In this document: positions 8,914 to 16,494 of the stretch, one piece after another
Numbering within the stretch: position 1 is the stretch's first letter
Layout of the letters: each line of letters opens with the position of its first letter
From: Hydrogenophaga sp.
Lineage (GTDB): Bacteria; Pseudomonadota; Gammaproteobacteria; Burkholderiales; Burkholderiaceae_C
Length of the DNA stretch: 64,000 bases
Direction of reading: 5' to 3'
Assembly (NCBI RefSeq): GCF_025699295.1
Contig: NZ_JAILWB010000006.1
Span: forward strand, 124,001 to 188,000
The notes under the pieces: generated by a model
Told to the model about the DNA's origin: nothing
The model's input: the letters and a program-made list of their open reading frames with translations, nothing else
Databases searched by the model: none
Translations under genes and position numbers: made by a program

Positions 8914-9438
8914 CTATCGGCTTTTGCCGCGCGCCGATACCCGTGGCCGTCGGATCGGCCCCACGGGCGGCCCCGGCAGGCCGGGCACCAGCCGCAGGCG
9001 ATGCACCGTCCGCTCGCCGGGAGCGGCTTCCACGGGCGCGACCAGGTCGGCCAGCGTCAGGCCGTCGAGCACCTCCAGGTAGCGTTCCATGGCCAGGCTC
9101 AAGGCGCCCTTGAGGCGGCAGTGGCCGTCCAGGCGGCAGGTGTTGTGCGCCGCGTCAAAGCACTCCACCAGGGTGAAGTCGCTCTCGGTCTGGCGGACCA
9201 CCTCGCCCAGCACGATGGCTTGCGCCGGCTTGAGCAGGCGCAGGCCACCACCACGCCCGCGCGTGGTCTCCAGCAAGCCCAGGCCGGAGAGGGTCATCAC
9301 GATCTTGGTGAGGTGGCTGCGCGAGATGCCGTGGGCCTCGGCGATCTCGCCGATGGTGGCGGGCTGCTCGCGCTGCGCGCTGGCGGCGCAGTACATCAGC
9401 ACGCGCAGGCTGTAGTCGGTCCATTGGGTCAGCCGCAT
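8914..9438 (-). CDS. nsrR: Rrf2-family iron-sulfur regulator, probably NsrR
   Basis: This 174-residue Rrf2-type repressor has an N-terminal winged helix (MRLTQWTDYSLRVLMYCA) and three cysteines in CFDAAHNTCRLDGHC spaced as in NsrR, which binds an iron-sulfur cluster destroyed by nitric oxide. GAGGAGGA lies six bases before the ATG. The last 35 residues form an unusual proline/arginine-rich tail. It is divergent from the Ric/YtfE gene, a typical NsrR target, and sits directly upstream of narX. NsrR rather than IscR or another Rrf2 protein is supported by the neighbours and cysteine spacing. Confidence 0.88.
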   Translation of the reverse strand: MRLTQWTDYSLRVLMYCAASAQREQPATIGEIAEAHGISRSHLTKIVMTLSGLGLLETTRGRGGGLRLLKPAQAIVLGEVVRQTESDFTLVECFDAAHNTCRLDGHCRLKGALSLAMERYLEVLDGLTLADLVAPVEAAPGERTVHRLRLVPGLPGPPVGPIRRPRVSARGKSR

Positions 9439-9508
9439 GTCGCATCCTCCTCATGACCGATGGCCGTCTGGTCGCTGGAAATATTCATGTCGGGTGCATT
9501 TTATGCGC

Positions 9509-9531
9509 TAATATGTTCATCTCATATGAAT
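9509..9531 (+). promoter_or_regulatory. Promoter -10 and overlapping inverted-repeat operator of the Ric gene
   Basis: TAATAT at 9509-9514 is a good -10 element (TTCATG at 9484-9489 is a weak -35). It abuts the inverted repeat GTTCAT-CTCAT-ATGAAT at 9515-9531, which would cover the transcription start near 9521. A repressor bound there would block transcription. Because nsrR is the divergent neighbour, NsrR is the likely ligand, though the repeat is only a partial match to the enterobacterial consensus. Confidence 0.55.
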
Positions 9532-9549
9532 GTTTAAAGGAACCATGCC

Positions 9550-10248
9550 ATGAACCAGATCACCGACCGTCCCGACACCCTGGCCCGCGCCACGCAACCG
9601 ATCGGACAGATCGCCGTCGACCTACCAGGCGCAACCGCCGTCTTCCGCCGCCTCAAGCTTGATTTCTGCTGCGGTGGCCAGATCGCCCTGCAACAGGCCT
9701 GCGACAACAAGGGCCTGGCGCTGGACGCGGTGCTGGCTGAACTGGACCGGCTGGACCGATCCGATGCACCGGTCGCGCCGCAGACGCCGCACGACATGAT
9801 CGACCACCTGCTCGCGCGTTACCACGCGGTACACCGCGAACAGCTGCCCGAGCTGATCCGCATGGCGCGCCGGGTGGAGGCGGTGCACCGGGATCACGCC
9901 GAGGTGCCCGCGGGACTGGCGGACCACCTCGAGACCATGGAAAGCGAACTGCTCGACCATATGGACAAGGAAGAACAGGTGCTGTTCCCCCTGCTGCGGG
10001 CCGGTGGGCGCGGCAGGGCCGAGATGCCGATCGGCGTGATGCGGGCCGAGCACACCAGCCACGGCGCGCAGCTCGAACGCCTGCTGGCCCTGGCGCATGA
10101 CACCACGCCGCCACAGGGCGCCTGCAACACCTGGCGCGCGCTGTACGCGGGCATCGCGCAATTCCGCGACGATCTCATCGCCCACATCCACCTGGAAAAC
10201 AACCTGCTGTTCCCGCGGTTCGAACCCGCGCGCGCGGCCTGCTGCTGA
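9550..10248 (+). CDS. ytfE: Di-iron iron-sulfur-cluster repair protein, Ric/YtfE family (also ScdA/DnrN)
   Basis: This 232-residue hemerythrin-like protein repairs or protects iron-sulfur centres damaged by nitric oxide or peroxide. The N-terminal ScdA_N module carries the twin-cysteine motif DFCCGG (Cys40-Cys41). The hemerythrin domain supplies histidine and glutamate di-iron ligands in HDMIDHLLARYHAVHREQLPEL, HMDKEEQVLFP, HTSHG and HIHLENNLLFP. AAAGG stands nine bases before the ATG at 9550; an out-of-frame ATG at 9545 opens only a two-codon frame. The gene is divergent from nsrR with a candidate operator between them, matching NO-induced expression. Confidence 0.95.
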   Translation: MNQITDRPDTLARATQPIGQIAVDLPGATAVFRRLKLDFCCGGQIALQQACDNKGLALDAVLAELDRLDRSDAPVAPQTPHDMIDHLLARYHAVHREQLPELIRMARRVEAVHRDHAEVPAGLADHLETMESELLDHMDKEEQVLFPLLRAGGRGRAEMPIGVMRAEHTSHGAQLERLLALAHDTTPPQGACNTWRALYAGIAQFRDDLIAHIHLENNLLFPRFEPARAACC

Positions 10249-10252
10249 GGCG

Positions 10253-10269
10253 GCTCCCGCGGCGGGAGC
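10253..10269 (+). terminator. Stem-loop after the Ric gene
   Basis: GCTCCC (10253-10258) pairs with GGGAGC (10264-10269) around a five-base loop, and the palindrome extends inward. No T-run follows, so it may only attenuate or stabilise the 3' end. Confidence 0.4.
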
Positions 10270-10316
10270 GACTATGCTTGTGGCGTCACCCCTGAAAGCC
10301 ACACCCGCCACCACCC

Positions 10317-10724
10317 ATGCCCGTTCCGGACATCGCCTGGGCTTACCCGCTGCTCCTCAAGACCCATGTGAGCCTGGTCGTGGGCAGCGTGGGCCTGTTC
10401 GCGCTGCGGGGCATCGGCGTGCTGTGGCGCCACGCCTGGCCCATGCGGCCAAAGTGGCGCCGCCTGAGCGTGGTGATCGACAGCGCGTTGCTGCTCGCCG
10501 GCGCCAGCCTGTGGTGGCTGCTGCAGCTCAACCCGATCCACCAGACCTGGCTGGGCGCCAAGCTCGTGCTGCTGCTGGTCTACATCGCCCTGGGCACCAT
10601 GGCGCTCAAGCGCGCACGCACCGCGCGCGCTCGCGCGCTGTTCCTGCTCGCAGCGCTGGCCTGCGTGGCCTTCATGGCCTCGGTGGCCCTGGCGCGGCAC
10701 CCGCTGGGCTGGTGGGCGCCGTGA
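10317..10724 (+). CDS. SirB2/YchQ-family membrane protein
   Basis: This 135-residue protein has four hydrophobic segments (about 14-30, 48-66, 78-95, 103-124). The opening YPLLLKTHVSLVVGSVGLF and the short loop NPIHQTWLGAKL fit the SirB2 (YchQ) family of inner-membrane proteins, whose function is unknown. The ATG follows a 68-base gap after the Ric gene. Its stop overlaps the GTG of the next membrane protein (GTGA), so the two are co-translated. I infer an envelope role only. Confidence 0.8.
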   Translation: MPVPDIAWAYPLLLKTHVSLVVGSVGLFALRGIGVLWRHAWPMRPKWRRLSVVIDSALLLAGASLWWLLQLNPIHQTWLGAKLVLLLVYIALGTMALKRARTARARALFLLAALACVAFMASVALARHPLGWWAP

Positions 10725-11140
10725 GGCCGGCGCGCATACCGCCACCCACGAGCGCCGAGCTGCACCGCTCGCGCGTGGTGCGCGGGCTGCTGTGGCTGGC
10801 CGGCAGCGTCTCGCTGGCGCTGGGCCTCATCGGCGTGGTGCTGCCGGGCCTGCCCACCACGCCCTTCGTGCTGCTGGCCGCGGCCTGCTATGCCAAGGCC
10901 TCGCCACGCCTGCACGGCTGGCTGCTCAACCACCGCTGGATGGGGCCGATGATCCGTGACTGGGAAACCCACCGCAGCCTGACCCGGCGCACCAAGACGG
11001 TGGCGCTGGCGAGCATGGTGCTGATGGTCGGCCTGTCGGCCTGGGGCTTGCGCCACCAGCCCGTGGTGCTGGCGGCGCTGCTGGTTGCGGCCCTGATCGG
11101 TGCCGTGGTCGTGGCGCGCATCCCGACCAGACAGAAATGA
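10721..11140 (+). CDS. YbaN-like DUF454 inner-membrane protein
   Basis: This 139-residue protein matches the DUF454/YbaN family: a first helix pair with GLIGVVLPGLPTTPFVLLAAACYAK, the segment SPRLHGWLLNH followed by GPMIRDWE, then two further hydrophobic helices. Function is unknown. The GTG at 10721 overlaps the SirB2 stop codon and gives the usual family length. Longer readings upstream only run through the neighbouring genes in another frame. The stop codon is immediately followed by a repeat with a strong stem-loop. Confidence 0.85.
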   Translation: MRPARIPPPTSAELHRSRVVRGLLWLAGSVSLALGLIGVVLPGLPTTPFVLLAAACYAKASPRLHGWLLNHRWMGPMIRDWETHRSLTRRTKTVALASMVLMVGLSAWGLRHQPVVLAALLVAALIGAVVVARIPTRQK

Positions 11141-11222
11141 TGCCCCCACGCTCCACCGCTGCGCGGGTCGCTGCCCCCCGAGGCGGCTGATCCGCCTTGG
11201 GGCGGCCCGGCGGCGGATCGCT
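11139..11222. repeat. GC-rich intergenic repeat characteristic of Comamonadaceae
   Basis: The stretch from the DUF454 stop to the pgk stop matches, from memory, a repeat common between genes in Comamonadaceae: CCCCCACGCTCCACCGC, then GCGCGGGTCGCTGCCCC, then CCTTGGGGCGGCCCGGCGGC. It contains the stem-loop listed separately. It lies between convergent genes and fills the whole gap. Confidence 0.6.
11176..11202. terminator. Stem-loop between convergent DUF454 and pgk genes
   Basis: CCCCGAGGCGG (11176-11186) pairs with CCGCCTTGGGG (11192-11202) through eleven pairs, one of them G-U, around the loop CTGAT. It is symmetrical enough to end transcription from either side, though a T-run is lacking. 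Confidence 0.55.
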
Positions 11223-11227
11223 CTGAA

Positions 11228-12424
11228 TCAGCCTGCCGCCCGGCGCGCGAGCACCTCGAACGCCGGCAGCGTCTTGCCTTCGAGCACCTCCAGGAAGGCG
11301 CCACCGCCCGTGGAGATGTAGCCCACGTCCTTCTCGATGCCGTACTTGGCGATCGCCGCCAGCGTGTCGCCACCGCCGGCGATGCTGAAGGCGCTGCTCT
11401 TTGCGATCGCCTGCGCGATGGCCTTGGTGCCACCCTCGAAGGCCGCGAACTCGAACACGCCGACCGGGCCGTTCCACACGATGGTGCCGGCCTGCATCAG
11501 CTGCGCGGCCAGCTTCGCGGCGGTCTCGGGCCCGATGTCCAGGATCAGGTCGTCCTCGGCCACCTCGGTGGCCTTCTTCACCGAGGCCGGCGCGTCGGCG
11601 CTGAAGGCCTTGGCGGTCACCACGTCGGTGGGGATCGGCACCTCGGCGCCGCGCGCCTTCATCGCCTCGATCACCGCCTTCGCCTCGCCCAGCAGGTCGG
11701 CCTCGGCCAGGCTCTTGCCGATCTTCAGGCCGGCGGCCAGCATGAAGGTGTTGGCGATGCCGCCACCGACGATGAGCTGGTCCACGTTGCCGGCCAGGCT
11801 TTTCAGGATGGTGAGCTTGGTGCTGACCTTGCTGCCGGCCACGATGGCCACCAGCGGGCGCTTGGGCGCAGCCAGGGCCTTGGCAATCGCATCCATCTCG
11901 GCGGCCAGCAGCGGGCCAGCGCTGGCGATGGGCGCGGTCTCGGCGATGCCGTAGGTCGTGCCTTCGGCGCGGTGCGCGGTGCCGAAGGCGTCGTGCACGA
12001 AGATGTCGCACAGGCTGCCGAGCTTCTTCGCGAGTTCGGGGCTGTTCTTCTTCTCGCCGACGTTGAGGCGGCAGTTCTCCAGCAGCACGACCTCACCGGG
12101 GGCGACGGAGAAGTCGCCATCGATCCAGTTCGAGACCAGGCGCACCGGCCGGTCCATGAGTTCGCCCAGCCGCGCGGCCACCGGCGCGAGCGAGTCCTCG
12201 GGCTTGAAGGCGCCTTCGGTGGGCCGGCCCAGGTGGCTGGTGACCATCACGGCCGCACCGGCGTCCAGCGCCATCTGGATGGCGGGGATGCTGGCGCGGA
12301 TGCGCGTGTCTTCGGTGATGCGCCCGGCGTCGTCCTGCGGCACGTTGAGGTCGGCGCGGATGAAGACGCGCTGGCCCTTGGCCTGGCCACGGGCACACAG
12401 ATCGGAAAAACGGATGAAGGACAT
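11228..12424 (-). CDS. pgk: Phosphoglycerate kinase
   Basis: This glycolytic and gluconeogenic cytosolic enzyme transfers phosphate between 1,3-bisphosphoglycerate and ADP. The 398 residues are the usual length. RADLNVPQ near the N-terminus and TSHLGRP bind the 3-phosphoglycerate side, [10 protein letters not shown] and GGGIANTF are the nucleotide-side signatures, and the C-terminal glycine-rich [14 protein letters not shown] loop is intact. It stands alone, convergent with the DUF454 gene and downstream of eptA, with a TACAAT promoter element about 45 bases before the ATG. In many relatives it neighbours pyruvate kinase; that gene is not here. Confidence 0.98.
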   Translation of the reverse strand: MSFIRFSDLCARGQAKGQRVFIRADLNVPQDDAGRITEDTRIRASIPAIQMALDAGAAVMVTSHLGRPTEGAFKPEDSLAPVAARLGELMDRPVRLVSNWIDGDFSVAPGEVVLLENCRLNVGEKKNSPELAKKLGSLCDIFVHDAFGTAHRAEGTTYGIAETAPIASAGPLLAAEMDAIAKALAAPKRPLVAIVAGSKVSTKLTILKSLAGNVDQLIVGGGIANTFMLAAGLKIGKSLAEADLLGEAKAVIEAMKARGAEVPIPTDVVTAKAFSADAPASVKKATEVAEDDLILDIGPETAAKLAAQLMQAGTIVWNGPVGVFEFAAFEGGTKAIAQAIAKSSAFSIAGGGDTLAAIAKYGIEKDVGYISTGGGAFLEVLEGKTLPAFEVLARRAAG

Positions 12425-12468
12425 GTTGGGCGGGCGCGGGAGCGCGTGGTCGTCTGACGGAAGCCCGC

Positions 12469-12474
12469 ATTGTA
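12469..12474 (-). promoter_or_regulatory. Putative -10 element of pgk
   Basis: On the minus strand TACAAT precedes GCGGGC and would start transcription near 12462, leaving a leader of about 38 bases before the pgk ATG. No good -35 is visible at 17 bases. The element lies between the eptA stop and pgk, so pgk need not depend on eptA transcription. Confidence 0.45.
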
Positions 12475-12499
12475 GGAAACAGAGACCACAGCCTCCCGC

Positions 12500-14263
12500 T
12501 TACATCGCCCGGGGCATCGCGGCCGGCCGCGCACCCGGCGCCTGGGCCAGCGCCGCGGCACTGCATGGCATCAGAGCGTCCAGCGTGGGTGCGTACGCGC
12601 GGGTGCGCACGTCCAGCAGGCCCAGCACGGAGTGAAAGAAGTGGTCGTGCGTGATCGGGTCGGACGCGTGCTCACGCAGACAGCCGGCCGACAAGCCGGT
12701 GCGCTGCCGCAGACCCGGCGAGAACCAGGCCACCATGGGCACGTGCGTCTGCTGATCCGGCGCGATGGCATAAGGCACGCCGTGCAGGTACAGGCCGTTC
12801 TCGCCGAGCGATTCGCCGTGGTCGGAGACGTAGATCAGGCCCGTGTCCTCGACACCGCCGGCCGCGCGGGCCTGCAGCCACGTCAGGGTCCGGTCCAGGA
12901 AATGGTCGGTGTAGGCGATGGAGTTGTCGTAGGCGTTGACCAGCTGGTCGTGCGGGCAGTCGGACAGGGTGACGCTGCGGCACTCGGGCTGGAAGGGCTT
13001 GTGGTCTGCCGGGGCGCGGCGCGAATACGCCGGCCCGTGGCTGCCTATCTGGTGCATCACCACCACGGTGCCACGCGCGCGCCGCTGCGGGTCCAGCGCG
13101 GCAAGGCGCTGGTCCAGCCCGTCGAGCATCGCCTCGTCCAGGCACTCGGTGCCGTCGCACAGGCCGGGCACCGGGGGGTCTGCCGCGCGGACATGCGGCA
13201 CACGGTCGCACACGCCCTTGCAGCCGGACTGGTTGTCGATCCAAAGCACGGCCAGGCCAGCGCGCTGCAGCACATCGAGCAGGTTTTCGACCTCGGGCGT
13301 CCTGTCGCCACCCTGTTGCCGCGTGAGCGGCGAGAACAAGCAGGGCACGGACACCTGGGTGTTGGCGCCGCAGGAGCGCACCTCGCTGAAGTTCACCAGC
13401 TCGCCGCGCGCCTGCCAGCGCGCGAGCGCGGGTGTGGTCTGGCGCGCATAGCCGTCGAGTCCGAAATTCTGCGCGCGCGCGGTCTCGCCGATCACCAGCA
13501 CGAGCAACTGTGGACGCACCTGACGCGCGTAGCTCGCACCCAGGGCGGCGTCTTCGCCCAGCGCGCGCAGCGCGGTCACCTGGCGCGGCAGCTGATCGAC
13601 GGCCAGCCGCACACCGGCGTACACGGTGTTGAGCGGGTTGGCCATGTAGCGCAGATCCTTGTGGTTGCGCATCAGCGAAGCCAGCCCCTGGTAGCTCAGC
13701 AGCGCGGCCAGCACCACCAGCGACAGCCCCGCCAGGACACCCATCGCATTGCGGCCGGCCTGTGCGTGCCAGCGCCGCGGGGCCAGGGGTCGGCGCCACA
13801 GCGCCCACAGCGGCGGGCCCGCGACCACCAGCACCGTGCCCGGCAGCGACCAGGACAGCAGGTCGCGCACCTCGTTCGCGTCGGTGTGCAGCACATTGGC
13901 CAGCATGGTGGAATCGATCACCACGCCGTACTGGCGCATGAAGTGCATGTTGAGCGCGCTGATCAGCAGCAGGGCGCTGGCCACCGGCCGGAACAGGCGC
14001 GGCCACGCCGCCAGCGACAGCAAAGCCGCGGTGACACCCAGCAGCACCACGCCCAGCCCACCGATCAGCGCGGCGCGTTGGGCGAGCGATCCGCCCAGCG
14101 CGTCGATGCGCTGCCACAACGCGAGGTTGCCCACGCTGGCCAGCCACAGGGCCATGCCCCACACGGCCAGCACGGGTCGTGTGGCCGGTCGGGCACAGGC
14201 GTTGCGCGGCGGATGGGCGACACGGGGAACGCGAAAGAACGGGGGCGAAAACGAAACAGGCAT
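12500..14263 (-). CDS. eptA: Lipid A phosphoethanolamine transferase, EptA/PmrC family
   Basis: This 587-residue inner-membrane enzyme transfers phosphoethanolamine from phosphatidylethanolamine to lipid A phosphate, lowering negative surface charge and polymyxin susceptibility. Five hydrophobic helices (to about residue 200) precede a periplasmic alkaline-phosphatase-fold domain. Metal and catalytic residues are the Glu of IGETARAQNF, the Thr of SCGANTQVSVPCLFS (nucleophile), and Asp-His of SDHGESLGENG. Disulfide-type cysteines recur (SGCKGVC, CDGTEC, CRSVTLSDC). The ATG at 14263 was preferred to an upstream GTG at 14296. The gene follows the sensor kinase by 65 bases, with TTAA-type repeats in the gap, matching PmrAB control. 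Confidence 0.93.
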   Translation of the reverse strand: MPVSFSPPFFRVPRVAHPPRNACARPATRPVLAVWGMALWLASVGNLALWQRIDALGGSLAQRAALIGGLGVVLLGVTAALLSLAAWPRLFRPVASALLLISALNMHFMRQYGVVIDSTMLANVLHTDANEVRDLLSWSLPGTVLVVAGPPLWALWRRPLAPRRWHAQAGRNAMGVLAGLSLVVLAALLSYQGLASLMRNHKDLRYMANPLNTVYAGVRLAVDQLPRQVTALRALGEDAALGASYARQVRPQLLVLVIGETARAQNFGLDGYARQTTPALARWQARGELVNFSEVRSCGANTQVSVPCLFSPLTRQQGGDRTPEVENLLDVLQRAGLAVLWIDNQSGCKGVCDRVPHVRAADPPVPGLCDGTECLDEAMLDGLDQRLAALDPQRRARGTVVVMHQIGSHGPAYSRRAPADHKPFQPECRSVTLSDCPHDQLVNAYDNSIAYTDHFLDRTLTWLQARAAGGVEDTGLIYVSDHGESLGENGLYLHGVPYAIAPDQQTHVPMVAWFSPGLRQRTGLSAGCLREHASDPITHDHFFHSVLGLLDVRTRAYAPTLDALMPCSAAALAQAPGARPAAMPRAM

Positions 14264-14316
14264 GAACAGCGTCCGAGGGCCGGCACGCACCGGCACGCGG
14301 ACTGTGCCCAGACGGC

Positions 14317-14332
14317 GTTAAGCGAGCCTTAT
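14317..14332 (-). promoter_or_regulatory. TTAA-type direct repeat upstream of eptA (PmrA-like box)
   Basis: Read in the direction of eptA, ATAAG-N6-TTAAC forms two half-sites spaced 11 bases, one helical turn, as OmpR-family regulators prefer. It lies 54-69 bases before the eptA start and overlaps the TAA stop of the sensor kinase. The same spacing and polarity occur in front of the regulator gene at 16443-16469. Confidence 0.4.
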
Positions 14333-15687
14333 GCGCCGCGCCAGCGCAGCGAGAAGCGCGTGGTCATGGGCGCTTCGCCGTGATCGGCCACGAGGCGCGC
14401 GCCCAGTTGGTCGGCAATGCGTTCGACCAGGCGCAGCCCGAGCCCCAGACCTTCCGACTCGGCTGCGCGCGGCACCCCGACCTGGGGCCGGCGTCCATCG
14501 TCGCTGACCGAGACGCCGCGCTCGTCCGCCGTCTGCCAGACATCGATCACCACCTGCGTACCGGAGGGGGTGTGGCGAAGCGCGTTTTCGATGAGATTGC
14601 GCAAGGCCAGTTCAAGCAGCATGGGCTGCGCCGGCACGACCACCGCCCTGTCGGGTTGCTGCAGCGAGAGCTCGTGCCCGCTGGCATCGGCCCCGGGCGC
14701 GTGCGCTGCGATCAGGCGCTCGGCGAGTTCGCCCAGTGCGACCTGTCCCTGCGTTGGCGCGGCCAGGCCTGCTGCGCCGCTGCGCTGTGCACGCGCGAGA
14801 TCCAGCAGCTGGTGCAGGATGCGGCCCGCGCGCAGGGACTCCTGCTCCAGCTGCGCCAGACGCACGGGTGACGGGTCGTGTTGTGCCGCCCTGGCCTGCA
14901 GTGCCATGGCCGCCAGCGGCGTGCGCAACTCGTGCGCCACATCGGATGCGAACTCGCGCTCACGCTGCGCGCGGGTCTGCAAGGTGTCCACCAGCGCATT
15001 GATGGCCGTGACCGTGCTGGTGAATTCGCGGAAACGGTGCTGTGTATCCAGCCGCTGCCCGGCAAAGCCGTCCAGCGCGGCCACTTCGTGCGAAAGCCGG
15101 TCGAGCGGGCGCAGGCCGCGGCGGATCGCCCACCACAACAGAATGGCCACCAGCGGCAGCACCAGCAACGCGGGCTGCGCCACATGCTCGGCGATGTCTT
15201 TGCCCAGTTCGTGGCGCTGGCGCATGTCGGTGAACACCACCACGCGGCGATGCTGCGCCCCTTGTCCGGTCTGCGCGGCGAAGGCCCGCCACACAGGCGC
15301 GCGTCCGGCAGCGCCGATCTCCACCGTCGCGAAACCCTGCGCCGGCAGCGCGGCCGTGTTCAACCCCGGCACCAGCCCGTGCGTGTCGGTGACAAGGCGC
15401 TCGCCATCCCAGGCCACCACTGCCACGTCCTGCAGGAATTCGTGCGACAGATCGGGCAGTGCCTGCAGTGGCCCGCTCGCGGTGGCGGATGGTGCGGCCG
15501 TGAGCCACAGCTTGGCCACGGCCACCATCTGCCCGTCCGAAAACTTGCGGGCTTCATGAAATGCCGTGAACCAGGCCAGCGCGATCACCAACAGCCAGAT
15601 CACCAGCAGCACGCCCAGCGCCCAGCCCAGCAAGTAGCGTCGCAACAGACGCGGGGACCCTGCCATGGCCGGGGCGTCGGTGTTCAT
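14329..15687 (-). CDS. Two-component sensor histidine kinase, PmrB/QseC type
   Basis: This 452-residue sensor kinase has a first membrane helix at about 19-41, a periplasmic loop of about 120 residues, a second helix (QPALLVLPLVAILLWWAI), a HAMP-like linker, the phospho-acceptor His in FASDVAHELRTPLAAM, and an ATPase domain with N-box LRNLIENALRHTP and G2 box GLGLGLRLV. The G1 region reads VSDDGRRPQ instead of the common DNGPG, a notable deviation. Its ATG overlaps the regulator stop codon (ATGA). With eptA downstream it probably senses envelope or cation stress and controls lipid A modification. PmrB and QseC cannot be told apart from sequence alone. Confidence 0.88.
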   Translation of the reverse strand: MNTDAPAMAGSPRLLRRYLLGWALGVLLVIWLLVIALAWFTAFHEARKFSDGQMVAVAKLWLTAAPSATASGPLQALPDLSHEFLQDVAVVAWDGERLVTDTHGLVPGLNTAALPAQGFATVEIGAAGRAPVWRAFAAQTGQGAQHRRVVVFTDMRQRHELGKDIAEHVAQPALLVLPLVAILLWWAIRRGLRPLDRLSHEVAALDGFAGQRLDTQHRFREFTSTVTAINALVDTLQTRAQREREFASDVAHELRTPLAAMALQARAAQHDPSPVRLAQLEQESLRAGRILHQLLDLARAQRSGAAGLAAPTQGQVALGELAERLIAAHAPGADASGHELSLQQPDRAVVVPAQPMLLELALRNLIENALRHTPSGTQVVIDVWQTADERGVSVSDDGRRPQVGVPRAAESEGLGLGLRLVERIADQLGARLVADHGEAPMTTRFSLRWRGA

Positions 15688-16391
15688 CGGCGAACCGGCT
15701 CTTGCGTCGGCACGAAGTACCCCACGCCGCGCACGGTCTTGATCAGCGAGTCGCCGAGCTTGCGGCGCAGGTGGTGGATGTGCACCTCGATCGCGTTGCT
15801 CTCCAGCGCCTCGCCGAAGCCGTACAGCGCCGATTCCAGCCGCGACTTGGAGAGCACCTGCGGGCGCGCCTGCAGCAGCGTGAGCAGCAGCGCGAATTCC
15901 TTGCCGCCCAGCGCCACCGCTTCGCCCGCGCGCAGCACAGTGTGGGCAGCTGGGTTCACCACCAGGTCGCCGTGCTCGATCACCGGGCTGCTGCGCCCGC
16001 CCGCGCGGCGCAGCATGGCCCGCAGCCGGGCCAGCAGCTCGTTGGCGTCGAAGGGCTTGACGATGTAGTCGTCGGCGCCGCTGTCCAGGCCGCTGATGCG
16101 GTCGCTCACACCGTCGCGCGCGGTCATGATCAGCACAGGCATGTCGCTGTGCGGCAGGTTTTTCCTGCCTGCGGCCTGCGCAGGCTGACGCCGCAGCCGT
16201 GCCAGCAGGTCCAGGCCTTCGCCGTCGGGCAGCCCGAGATCGAGCAGCATCACGTCGAAGGGTTCGACCGCAAGTGCGAGCCACGCCGCATCCAGCGTGG
16301 CGCACAGGTCCACCGCATAGCCCGCCTGGCGCAACGAAGCCTGCAGGCCGCTGGCAATGCCGGGATCGTCTTCCACCACGAGAGCGCGCAT
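15684..16391 (-). CDS. OmpR-family response regulator, PmrA/QseB type
   Basis: This 235-residue regulator has a receiver domain with acidic Glu8-Asp9-Asp10, phospho-acceptor Asp in VMLLDLGLPDGEG and Lys in YIVKPFDANEL, then a winged-helix DNA-binding domain (SKSRLESALYGFGEALESNA, IHHLRRKLGDSLIKTVRGVG). About ten extra residues (QAAGRKNLPHS) sit in the receiver after RLRRQPA. It forms an operon with the downstream kinase by ATGA overlap and probably activates eptA. Direct repeats in its own promoter suggest autoregulation. Confidence 0.92.
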   Translation of the reverse strand: MRALVVEDDPGIASGLQASLRQAGYAVDLCATLDAAWLALAVEPFDVMLLDLGLPDGEGLDLLARLRRQPAQAAGRKNLPHSDMPVLIMTARDGVSDRISGLDSGADDYIVKPFDANELLARLRAMLRRAGGRSSPVIEHGDLVVNPAAHTVLRAGEAVALGGKEFALLLTLLQARPQVLSKSRLESALYGFGEALESNAIEVHIHHLRRKLGDSLIKTVRGVGYFVPTQEPVRR

Positions 16392-16427
16392 GTCGAGGAA
16401 ATGGGGTCCGCTGAATTGAACCCGCCC

Positions 16428-16469
16428 ATTATGGTTTCACGCCTTATCCCCGCCTTAAGGCGCATTTAA
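16428..16469 (-). promoter_or_regulatory. Promoter of the two-component operon with three TTAA-type direct repeats
   Basis: On the minus strand CATAAT (16433-16428) is a good -10. Upstream lie three half-sites at exact 11-base spacing: ATAAG (16447-16443), TTAAG (16458-16454) and TTAAA (16469-16465), covering the -35 region. The arrangement resembles PmrA/QseB boxes. The same repeats lie 26-52 bases before the divergent PAP2-transferase fusion gene, so one site could serve both directions. Confidence 0.5.
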
Positions 16470-16494
16470 CCCAGGGTCTGCACATTGCGGGCCC

